Assembly (NCBI GenBank): GCA_035252155.1
Contig: DATFDL010000504.1
Span: 1-20,575, forward strand
DNA: 20,575 nucleotides
Direction of reading: 5' to 3'
Source of the DNA: JAICLL01 sp035252155
Lineage (GTDB): Bacteria > Planctomycetota > Planctomycetia > Pirellulales > JAICIG01
A program made the translations under genes and the position numbers. Of the stretch, positions 1 to 6,297 are shown piece by piece. The notes beneath the pieces were generated by a model. That model was not told where the DNA came from and ran no database searches. It was given only the letters and a program-made list of their open reading frames with translations. Within the stretch, counting starts at the first letter, position 1; each line of letters begins with the position of its first letter.

Positions 1-51
1 GATTTGCTGGAAAGATCAAGGACTGAGCCGCGGGCTGTGCAAACGAAGGCA

Positions 52-167
52 GAAGGCAAAAAGATTGAGGGCAAAAAATTGAAGAGGTAAATGTTGGAAA
101 CGACGATGGCACGGAATCATCCTCGTCTTATTTCTCCCATCTTTTTGCCCTCCATTTTTTTGCCTTC
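52..167. repeat. Imperfect long inverted repeat with A/T-rich GGCAAAAA units
   Basis: The arm at 52-82 and the reverse complement of 137-167 agree at 26 of 31 positions by eye. Each arm holds two tandem units of about 15 bases built around GAAGGCAAAAA and GAGGGCAAAAA. The inner flanks (about 83-136) remain partly complementary, so the whole element could fold into one long hairpin. It lies just upstream of the DUF3467 gene. It is probably a dispersed intergenic repeat; other copies cannot be checked here. The rest of 1-284 shows no convincing gene. Confidence 0.7.
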
Positions 168-284
168 CAAATTGCGGCAGAAAGCGTCAGCCGCTGGCCG
201 AGCGGCCGCTTCGTGTGGTATAAATGTCAGAACCAAACGATCGCCGCCCGTTGCGGCGCGGCGGGCAAGCAAGGAAAACCCATC

Positions 285-704
285 ATGGCAAAATCCAAGG
301 AGTCATCCGTGTCGAGTGCAAGCGATAAGCCGGAAAAAGAAAACAATCCCGATGCCGCCGCGGGCGAAACCGGCGGACAGGCCGCCCGGCCGCAACCGCA
401 ACCGGCCGCCCAGGCCCAGCAGCTCAAGGTCGATGACTCCAAGCTGCACGCCATGTACGCCAACTTCTGCCGAGTGACCGGCACGCCGGAAGAGCTGATC
501 ATCGACTTCGGGCTGAACCCCCAGCCGTTTGGCGTGCCGACCGAGCCGGTGGTGGTGAATCAGCGGATTGTGACCAACTTTTACACGGCCAAGCGGATGT
601 TGCACGCCCTGCAGCTTACCGTACAGCGGCACGAGCAAGCCTTCGGCGTGTTGGAGACCGACGTGCAGAAGCGCGTCGTGCCGTCGATGCGGCCGGGAAG
701 ATAA
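285..704 (+). CDS. DUF3467 family protein
   Basis: A 139-residue cytoplasmic protein. The first 45 residues or so are charged and rich in Ala, Pro and Gln (runs such as PQPQPAAQAQQ), so probably disordered. From about residue 50 the sequence matches the DUF3467 pattern: YANFCRVTGTPEELIIDFGL, then PVVVNQRIVTNFYTAKRMLH and an HEQAFGVLE stretch. The family is small, common in planctomycetes and of unknown function. The ATG at 285 is chosen because AAGGAAAA lies at 271-278, at suitable spacing. The frame stays open upstream to 213, but that part has no ribosome site and overlaps a TATAAA sequence at 219-224 that could be a -10 element. The gene stands alone; the next gene is separated by a palindromic repeat. 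Confidence 0.8.
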   Translation: MAKSKESSVSSASDKPEKENNPDAAAGETGGQAARPQPQPAAQAQQLKVDDSKLHAMYANFCRVTGTPEELIIDFGLNPQPFGVPTEPVVVNQRIVTNFYTAKRMLHALQLTVQRHEQAFGVLETDVQKRVVPSMRPGR

Positions 705-741
705 GGGACTGCTGGGCAGGCATTCGGGCCGCGTGGTCGCA

Positions 742-935
742 CGCAGGGTGCCACGGTATCCGTCGCGGCGCGCCTGGCGTCGCAATGCTTGCGTGCCGCT
801 GTCGCCACGACGGACGCCGTGCCCGGATACTCCACGGGGTTGCAGAGCCACTCCACACGGCGTCCGCCGCGGCGAATTCGATTTCTGTTCGGATCCGCGC
901 CGTTCGCATCGCGGCGGATGCCGTGGCACCCTGCG
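742..935. repeat. Nested inverted-repeat intergenic element
   Basis: Outer arms at 742-768 and 909-935 are reverse complements at 24 of 27 positions, sharing the core GGTGCCACGG. Inner arms at 811-821 (CGGACGCCGTG) and 856-866 are perfect complements over 11 bases. A short direct repeat, ACTCCAC, occurs in the central loop. The element fills nearly the whole gap between the DUF3467 gene and the cysteine desulfurase. It has no open frame with protein-like content. It resembles a non-autonomous or REP-like dispersed element; its copy number in the genome is unknown. Confidence 0.75.
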
Positions 936-960
936 GAACGGGTGTATGTGTCCCTATCCG

Positions 961-2118
961 ATGATCTATTTAGACTACAACGCGACGACGCCACTGGCGG
1001 CCGAAGCGCGCGAGGCGATGCTGCCGTTTCTGGCCGAACAGTACGGCAACCCGTCGAGCGCGCATCGGCTGGGCCGCGCGGCGCGCGAAGCTGTCGACCG
1101 TGCCCGGAGGCAGGTTGCCGCATTATTGGGTGCCGAGCCTGACGAGATCCTCTTCACCTCGGGCGGCACCGAAAGCAACAACCTGGCGCTGAAGGGCGTG
1201 GCCTTCGCTTCGCCGCCGGGCACCACCACCGATGGCCTTCGGCCGGGACATCTGGTTATCTCGGCGATCGAGCATCCCGCCGTCACCGAGCCGGCGGCGT
1301 TTCTCGCGCGGCTGGGATGGCAAATGACGGTCGTGGCCGCCGATCGGCAATGCCTGGTCGATCCCTCGGCCGTTGCCGCCGCCCTGCGCGACGACACGCG
1401 GCTGGTCAGCATCATGCACGCCAACAACGAGATCGGCGTTATCCAGCCGATCCGGGCGATCAGCGACATCTGCCGCGCGCGCGGCGTGCTGGTCCATACC
1501 GACGCGGCGCAAAGCGTCGGCAAGGTTCCCGTCGATGTGAACGTGCTGGGCGTCGATCTGCTCTCGATCGCCGGCCACAAACTCTACGCGCCTAAGGGAG
1601 TGGGGGCGCTCTACGCGCGCCGCGGAACCAGGCTCGAACCGCTCTTGCACGGCGCGGGGCATGAGTCGGGCAGACGGGCGGGCACCGAGAACGTGCCGTA
1701 TCTGGTCGCGCTCGGCCGGGCCGCCGAATTGGCCGTGGCCACGCTGGACGAAACCGCCGCCCGCATGGCGACCTTGCGCGACCGCTTGTACGAGCGTCTG
1801 CGGGCCGTGGTGGGCGCGGGGTTGTCGGTCAACGGGGCCGGCGCACCGCGGCTGCCCAACACGCTCTCGGTGAACTTTCCCAAGGTGGCAGGCGACGAAC
1901 TATTGGCCCGCGCGGCCGAGTTATGCGCATCGACCGGGGCGGCTTGCCATGCGGGCCACACGCGGCTTTCGGCCACGCTGGCGGCGATCGGTCTCGACCC
2001 CAACGTCGCCCGAGGCACGGTGCGGCTCTCGTTGGGCCGCTCCACGACCGCTGCCGAAATCGACCGCGCGGCCGAATTGCTCTGCGCCGCCTGGCGCCAG
2101 TGTATCCGACAGGGATAA
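961..2118 (+). CDS. Cysteine desulfurase, NifS/IscS type
   Basis: A PLP-dependent class V aminotransferase-fold enzyme that takes sulfur from L-cysteine, leaving alanine and an enzyme persulfide for Fe-S cluster or thio-cofactor assembly. The 385-residue length is typical. Visible features are the N-terminal MIYLDYNATTPL, the GGTESNNLAL segment, the PLP Schiff-base lysine K207 in SIAGHKLYAPKG, the RAGTENVP segment, and the catalytic cysteine C329 in STGAACHAG. The ATG at 961 gives the standard family N-terminus; an in-frame ATG at 946 adds only five residues. Further upstream the open frame runs through the palindromic element and is not credible protein. No IscU, SufE or IscR gene is adjacent, so the pathway partner is unknown. 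Whether it should be called nifS or iscS cannot be decided from sequence. Confidence 0.93.
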   Translation: MIYLDYNATTPLAAEAREAMLPFLAEQYGNPSSAHRLGRAAREAVDRARRQVAALLGAEPDEILFTSGGTESNNLALKGVAFASPPGTTTDGLRPGHLVISAIEHPAVTEPAAFLARLGWQMTVVAADRQCLVDPSAVAAALRDDTRLVSIMHANNEIGVIQPIRAISDICRARGVLVHTDAAQSVGKVPVDVNVLGVDLLSIAGHKLYAPKGVGALYARRGTRLEPLLHGAGHESGRRAGTENVPYLVALGRAAELAVATLDETAARMATLRDRLYERLRAVVGAGLSVNGAGAPRLPNTLSVNFPKVAGDELLARAAELCASTGAACHAGHTRLSATLAAIGLDPNVARGTVRLSLGRSTTAAEIDRAAELLCAAWRQCIRQG

Positions 2119-2125
2119 GGCGCCT

Positions 2126-2296
2126 CCGGTGGCTGGGGCAGAAGCTGGCCGAGAACCGCGCTGGTATCATGCACACGCGCCGCCGGCCAGCGATGCCCCG
2201 GTGGTCTACTCGGTTCGTTCACCTGCCGGGGCATCGCCGCGAATGCACCTTTCGTTAAATTGATGCAATGGCGCGCGGCTCTGCCCCAGCCACCGG
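2126..2296. repeat. Second nested inverted-repeat intergenic element
   Basis: Outer arms at 2126-2142 (CCGGTGGCTGGGGCAGA) and 2280-2296 are perfect 17-base reverse complements. Inner arms at 2190-2201 (GCGATGCCCCGG) and 2226-2237 are perfect 12-base reverse complements. The architecture is the same as at 742-935 but the sequence is unrelated. It starts eight bases after the cysteine desulfurase stop and contains no convincing gene. It may act as a transcript 3' end structure, but it lacks the T-run of an intrinsic terminator. Confidence 0.8.
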
Positions 2297-2328
2297 TTTG
2301 CCGGTCAGTGGCGAGTCGATCCCAGTGG

Positions 2329-2357
2329 TTGCCCGACGGCTTCACGCGCGCTACGAT
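2329..2357 (+). promoter_or_regulatory. Putative sigma70-like promoter for the SUMF1-domain gene
   Basis: TTGCCC at 2329-2334 and TACGAT at 2352-2357 are separated by 17 bases, each four of six matches to the consensus. The -10 element lies about 40 bases before the ATG at 2396, and the preceding palindromic element would insulate it from the upstream gene. No mapping data support it. Confidence 0.4.
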
Positions 2358-2395
2358 AGAAGTCACGCGTTGCCACGTTAGAAACATTCAGCTCC

Positions 2396-3388
2396 ATGTC
2401 GATCAAGCCGTCACGAGAGTCACTCGCCAAACGTCGTGCGCGGCGCGCGCCGGGCGACGACGCCGGCATGCCGTTGCTGCTGCTAGTGCTGTTGGCAGTC
2501 GTCGCTCTGTCGGCCGGCGGCTGGATCTGGTTTCGCACGCGCAGCGCGCACCAGATCGAAGCGAGCAAACCGAGAACCTCAGTTCAAAGCCGCGCTCAGG
2601 GTGTCGAGCTACCGCCTGTGGCAGCCGGGTCGGCGATTCCGCCCGAACTGACGCCCAGCGACGACGGCCCGCCGCCCACGCCGCCCGCCGATCCGACGGC
2701 GAACATGGTGCTGATTCCCGCCGGCCGGTTTTTGTTTGGCGATGAGAAGGAGGAAATCGACCTGCCGGCTTATTACATCGACCGCTATGAGGTCAGCCAG
2801 GCCGAGTACTTTCAGTTTATGGAGTACGTCCGCCGCGGCGGCGGCCACAAGCATTGCCATCCGGATGAGCCGCCCGACAAAGACCATACTCCGCTCGACT
2901 GGGGCCGGCCCGACCTCACGGATCCGCGGTTTCCGGTGGTGGGACTCGATTATTGGGATGTCTGGGCTTACGCCGGTTGGGTCGGCAAGCGGCTGCCCAC
3001 GGAACAAGAGTGGGAAAAAGCGGCCCGCGGCACCGACGACCGGCTTTACCCCTGGGGCGACCATTGGGACCCCGACCGTTGCAACTGGGGCCCTTCGCCG
3101 GGCAATCCGCGCACGCTGCTGGCGGTCGATTCGATGCCCGAAGGCGTCAGCCCCTTCGGCTGCTTCCACATGCTGGGCAATGCCGCCGAATGGACCGCGA
3201 GTTTCATCGACGAAGAGCGCCGCGTGCATAGCGGGCGGGGATATTGTTGGCGGATCGGGCACATGGTGCCCTATGTGCTGACTTATCGGATGGCGGGGAC
3301 GACCGACCTGCGCGACGAAGGCAGCGGGCTGCGGTGCGCGCTCGACGCCCCGGCAGACGGGGCAGATCCCGCCGCGTCCGAACCGTAG
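2396..3388 (+). CDS. Membrane-anchored SUMF1/formylglycine-generating-enzyme-like protein
   Basis: A 330-residue protein. A basic N-terminus (residues 1-24) precedes one hydrophobic segment at about 25-47 (MPLLLLVLLAVVALSAGGW), giving a signal anchor with the rest outside. A Pro-rich linker follows. Residues about 104-318 form an FGE-sulfatase (SUMF1) domain: NMVLIPAGRFLFG, YYIDRYEVSQAEY, RLPTEQEWEKAARG, YPWGD and MLGNAAEW are all family hallmarks. True formylglycine-generating enzymes carry two catalytic cysteines near the C-terminal RGGS...C...CRxA region; here that region reads SGRGYCWRIG and then GSGLRCAL, without the usual spacing. Sulfatase activation is therefore not supported. Many planctomycete SUMF1 domains lack this pair and probably serve as binding or scaffold modules. 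No sulfatase gene is nearby. Confidence 0.85.
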   Translation: MSIKPSRESLAKRRARRAPGDDAGMPLLLLVLLAVVALSAGGWIWFRTRSAHQIEASKPRTSVQSRAQGVELPPVAAGSAIPPELTPSDDGPPPTPPADPTANMVLIPAGRFLFGDEKEEIDLPAYYIDRYEVSQAEYFQFMEYVRRGGGHKHCHPDEPPDKDHTPLDWGRPDLTDPRFPVVGLDYWDVWAYAGWVGKRLPTEQEWEKAARGTDDRLYPWGDHWDPDRCNWGPSPGNPRTLLAVDSMPEGVSPFGCFHMLGNAAEWTASFIDEERRVHSGRGYCWRIGHMVPYVLTYRMAGTTDLRDEGSGLRCALDAPADGADPAASEP

Positions 3389-3425
3389 CTTTTGTAGGGT
3401 GGGGCCATTCGGAAAATTTTCGCCC

Positions 3426-3500
3426 GGCATGGTGCATTTCCATTTTGCGGCGGTTACGATGGTGTCGCGGGGAAGGCCCTCCGACGTAACGCACCATGCC
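3426..3500. repeat. Nested inverted repeat overlapping the Tgl-like start codon
   Basis: GGCATGGTGC at 3426-3435 is the exact reverse complement of 3491-3500, and the latter contains the ATG at 3496. An inner GTTACG at 3453-3458 pairs with CGTAAC at 3485-3490. This is shorter than the two preceding elements but has the same nested layout and also sits between two genes. In mRNA the hairpin would bury the start codon of the next gene. Confidence 0.55.
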
Positions 3501-4791
3501 TCTCTTCGGCCAGCCGCGAAGACTCTGGTTTGCGCGCTGGGCGTGCGCGCTGGCGGCGCTGTTGGCGCCGCGCGGGGCATTCGCCGAAACTCCCCGCTTG
3601 GCACCAGCCACGCCGGCGCTGGCCAGCGCCACCAGCACGCTGCCGCGGCCCAACGATCGCATCGGCCCGGCGGGCAGCCCTGCGGCGCCCGCCGATCTGG
3701 CCGCGCAGACGGGCGTGATTTTCTCCGGTCGGCCGACTGAGATTGCCCGCGTCAAGGCTGTCATGCAGGGCCTGTTCACCCAATTGGGTTGGACGGCCGA
3801 CCAGGTGCGGACGCACGAATCGCCGCGGGCCGACTGGATCGGCTATTCGCTGAACTCGGCGCCGCACGACACCGACACCTTTACTCTGGCGCGTCAGCCC
3901 CGGTTGGCCCTGGCGCCCGAGATGGTCGCCTATGTCGATCGTCGTGGAACGCCAAAAACGATGGCGCTGGTTTCGCCCAAGGAAATCCTGGCCGCGATGC
4001 TGCAGCCGGGCCGGCTGTTCGTCTTCAGCGGCGAGCACTGCTCGGTGGAGAAGCTGCAAGAACATCTCGCCATTCGGCGGAACATTGTCTACTGGGGATC
4101 GCGCACCGACTGGGTCTTTCCCGAAGACAAGATCTATCGCTACAACACCGGCGAATTCTGGGAAACGATGACCGGCGACGATTGGACCTTAAAACCCGGC
4201 GTCCGCGCCAGCCAAGCGATCGCCGACGCCTTCACCGGCAAGTTCGACTACCAGATCGGCTGCACCAGCGCTTGCCGGTTCATCGCGGCGCACGGCGTGC
4301 TCGACTATTTTCAGCGCGTGCATTCGAGCGCGGCGATGATCGCGCGCGTTGAGCAAGCACTCGATCCGCACCGGCCGTTTGTGGAGCTGACTCCCACGGT
4401 CGACCGCGACGGCACCTATCGCAAAGATGGGCGGCTGTTCGATCGCCAGTTCAACGTGCCCTGGAATCACTGGGTGCCCGGCGACTGGGGCTGGATCAAA
4501 AACACCGATCCGAAATCGAGCGAAGAGCTGGGCAGCGAGGGCTGCAACATCATCTACGCGGGCGGCGGCACGTTCGTCAATTATTATCCCGAGCGTCCGC
4601 CCAAGACGCTCGACGAATCGATCCGGCGCGTGTATGGCTGGCAGTTCGGCCTGGAAGAGGGCGAGTTGGAAATCAGCCCCGACCTCGCCGAGCGCTTACG
4701 TCAAGACCCGCGTGCCGGCGGCATGCTGCGCGACGTGCGCGATGTGCCCAAGCTCTTCGGCACATCGCCGGCGCCGCAGACAGGGGCGTAA
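3496..4791 (+). CDS. Secreted protein related to bacterial transglutaminase Tgl
   Basis: A 431-residue protein. It starts with a signal peptide (basic MPLFGQPRRLW, hydrophobic core, probable cleavage after GAFA near residue 30). An Ala/Pro-rich stretch follows. Residues about 205-365 resemble the spore-coat protein-glutamine gamma-glutamyltransferase of Bacillus: FWETMTGDDWTLKPGVRASQ, then FDYQIGCTSACRFIAAHGVL, then VPGDWGWIKNTD and EGCNIIYAGGG. By alignment from memory, C256 matches the catalytic Cys116 of B. subtilis Tgl. The two glutamates reported as alternative dyad partners there (115 and 187) fall on G255 and C350. The family protein is about 245 residues and not secreted, so this version has about 190 extra residues and an export signal. 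Crosslinking activity is uncertain. The frame is open and the length intact. The start ATG lies in a palindrome and has no strong ribosome site. Confidence 0.7.
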   Translation: MPLFGQPRRLWFARWACALAALLAPRGAFAETPRLAPATPALASATSTLPRPNDRIGPAGSPAAPADLAAQTGVIFSGRPTEIARVKAVMQGLFTQLGWTADQVRTHESPRADWIGYSLNSAPHDTDTFTLARQPRLALAPEMVAYVDRRGTPKTMALVSPKEILAAMLQPGRLFVFSGEHCSVEKLQEHLAIRRNIVYWGSRTDWVFPEDKIYRYNTGEFWETMTGDDWTLKPGVRASQAIADAFTGKFDYQIGCTSACRFIAAHGVLDYFQRVHSSAAMIARVEQALDPHRPFVELTPTVDRDGTYRKDGRLFDRQFNVPWNHWVPGDWGWIKNTDPKSSEELGSEGCNIIYAGGGTFVNYYPERPPKTLDESIRRVYGWQFGLEEGELEISPDLAERLRQDPRAGGMLRDVRDVPKLFGTSPAPQTGA

Positions 4792-4856
4792 CATTTGAGT
4801 GACGAGCAGAAGTCGCTCTTGATCTGGCCGTGAAGAAGCTATCGACGCGCGGCCAA

Positions 4857-5000
4857 CTACTCTTTGGGACGATTGGCCTTCCGCCGCCGCCGCTTTGAAG
4901 TGCTCTCGGTCGAAACCTTTAACAGCTTTCCACGCAATTCGCCGGCTTTTCTGATTTCGTCGTCGATGCGACGCGCGATCGCCCGCGGATGCTCCGGCCA
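4857..5000 (-). other. In-frame coding-like extension beyond the DUF433 stop
   Basis: Directly after the TGA at 5001-5003 the same frame stays open for 47 codons to a TAG at 4857-4859. It reads as a plausible charged helical tail (WPEHPRAIARRIDDEIRKAG, ending in SKRRRRKANRPKE). It has no obvious start codon or ribosome site of its own. It is either a former C-terminal tail cut off by a nonsense mutation or a chance open frame in GC-rich DNA. The 4792-4856 stretch next to it shows nothing recognisable. Confidence 0.3.
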
Positions 5001-5300
5001 TCAAAAGTGGCCCAGGTTTCGTTGTATCGCGGCGCGGATTTCCGCTGAATGCTCTTTGGCATATTTCCAAGCAGCGCGCAGATCACTTTTCGATAACGTA
5101 GGGTGGTTCTCCAAAATGCCATCATCCGAGCACCCGTCTTCTCTGGCTTCGACCAGCATCCAGACGGGCACTCTCGTGCCGCAGACGCAGGCTTGTCCAC
5201 CGCAAACGCCGGGAACTGCTTGGATACGGGCCTTCCTGCCGACGCGCGCAGTCGATGAGTTCGTGGACGCGTGTTTGGTCGATTGCCGCGGTTTTTTCAT
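5001..5300 (-). CDS. DUF433 domain protein, antitoxin-like
   Basis: A 99-residue protein from an ATG at 5300. Residues about 27-95 match DUF433: IQAVPGVCGGQACVCGTRVP, VWMLVEAREDGCSDDGILE, then HPTLSKSDLRAAWKYAKEH. DUF433 proteins are small helical DNA-binding-like proteins that often act as antitoxins to a neighbouring DUF5615 PIN-like toxin. No such toxin follows here. The frame is open upstream to 5669, but that part overlaps the nucleotidyltransferase-like gene antiparallel to no purpose and in a different frame, so the internal ATG is preferred. No clear Shine-Dalgarno sequence precedes it. The GC-rich tail after the stop is described separately. Confidence 0.7.
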   Translation of the reverse strand: MKKPRQSTKHASTNSSTARVGRKARIQAVPGVCGGQACVCGTRVPVWMLVEAREDGCSDDGILENHPTLSKSDLRAAWKYAKEHSAEIRAAIQRNLGHF

Positions 5301-5388
5301 GCTGAAACCAGTAGGGCAGAGAGTCAACTTAGACCATTCTATAATGTGGGCCGCCTTGTCGCAAAGTCGCGTGAGCTGTGCCACCGCC

Positions 5389-5967
5389 TCATTTCCCACC
5401 CTTCGCTTGGCGCACGAGAGCGCGAAATTCCTTGCGAACCGACTTATGCAGGAGCCGGTCAAACGAACTATCAAGCTCGTGAACGGCGACCAACTCGACC
5501 ACATCGGCGAAATCGCGATGGGTACGCCGCAAGTTGCCCAAACCACAGGCGATCTTCGACTGGACCAGCGCGGCCAGCGATAAGACGGGCAACTCTTCGA
5601 TCGTGGTGATGAACTTTGGGTCGCTCGGGCTGGGAAACTGTGCTTCTTGCCCGGGGCCTTGTGCTTCACCCGCTAGAACGCATTGGACGGGCACTCCCGC
5701 AGCCGAACGAAACTCTTTTACCGCAGGGTGCCATTCGATCCCGTCGGCCGCCAGCGCCGAGCGAAGGGCCGTCGTGTCTTTGGGGTCCACGAGCAAATCG
5801 AGACCGACGGTGTCTCGCCGATAGCCATGCAGGCAGACGGCCACACCACCCACGATCGCGTGCTCAATGGCTTCCGTCGTCAACCTTCGGTGAACGCGCT
5901 CGACGAGCTCCCAAAGCGTTTCGTTTTCGAGCAAATGAAAAACCTGACGTGCGGTGAGAATCACCAT
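5389..5967 (-). CDS. Nucleotidyltransferase-fold protein with a degenerate catalytic motif
   Basis: A 192-residue protein from the ATG at 5967 (MVILTARQVFHLLENETLWE). Residues 38-61 read IVGGVAVCLHGYRRDT then VGLDLLVD, which is the GG...HG..R.T pattern of small nucleotidyltransferase-like proteins (the AbiEii/MNT relatives seen in toxin-antitoxin and accessory loci). The usual DxD metal-binding pair after the T is here G55-L-D57, so one acidic residue is missing. The C-terminal half is helical, with KIACGLGNLRRTHRDFADVV, the usual region after the fold. The frame could extend to 6081, but the extra 38 residues run over the end of the upstream gene and look non-coding. The DUF433 gene follows after 88 bases. 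Enzymatic activity is doubtful. Confidence 0.65.
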   Translation of the reverse strand: MVILTARQVFHLLENETLWELVERVHRRLTTEAIEHAIVGGVAVCLHGYRRDTVGLDLLVDPKDTTALRSALAADGIEWHPAVKEFRSAAGVPVQCVLAGEAQGPGQEAQFPSPSDPKFITTIEELPVLSLAALVQSKIACGLGNLRRTHRDFADVVELVAVHELDSSFDRLLHKSVRKEFRALVRQAKGGK

Positions 5968-6008
5968 GTTGAAATTGTACCTTACCGGCCACGATACCTG
6001 CAGGCAAT

Positions 6009-6275
6009 TCAGGAACAGAAGAGAAGCGCAAGGGTATTTCGTCCCCGTTCCCACATGGGTCGCCCGCTTGCGGCGTTCCATAGCCGCAATTTGCCGTCGC
6101 TGAACCGTGCGGCGACCGTCGCGCCATCGGCCGACATGGTCAACGCCTCGACCTGGTTAGCTGGATCAACATCGTGCTCGATGGCTCGCCACATCGGGAC
6201 CCGATATCCGAGCGCAAGGGCGATGGCCCAGATCGTCAGCAACAGCCCTGCGAGCGCAAAATGACGGCTAGCCAT
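6009..6275 (-). CDS. Small membrane protein with a single WD40-like repeat, perhaps truncated
   Basis: An 88-residue protein starting at the ATG at 6275 (MASRHFALAGLLLTIWAIAL), which has one transmembrane helix at about residues 6-24. Residues about 42-75 read NQVEALTMSADGATVAARFS then DGKLRLWNAASG, a single WD40-type blade. A functional propeller needs several blades, so this is either the start of a longer protein lost here or a small anchored protein. It begins 22 bases after the large secreted-protein gene, so they are probably co-transcribed. The last residues (RGRNTLALLFCS) look unlike the family. Confidence 0.55.
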   Translation of the reverse strand: MASRHFALAGLLLTIWAIALALGYRVPMWRAIEHDVDPANQVEALTMSADGATVAARFSDGKLRLWNAASGRPMWERGRNTLALLFCS

Positions 6276-6297
6276 GAGTGACGATTGATTGGACTTG

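Noticed and set aside
91..477. Plus-strand open frame across the left hairpin and the DUF3467 start
   Set aside because: Its translation is Pro/Arg-rich, it runs through the inverted repeat, and the overlapping DUF3467 frame has a ribosome site and family motifs.
733..960. N-terminal extension of the cysteine desulfurase frame
   Set aside because: It is the translation of the palindromic element, Arg/Pro-rich, with no ribosome site; the family begins at MIYLDYNATT.
2609..3604. A 331-codon minus-strand frame opposite the SUMF1-domain gene
   Set aside because: It is antisense to hallmark SUMF1 motifs and has no recognisable domain or start signal.
4796..4835. Possible terminator after the Tgl-like gene (GAGC / GCTC)
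   Set aside because: The stem is only four base pairs and there is no T-run; no intrinsic terminator can be supported here.
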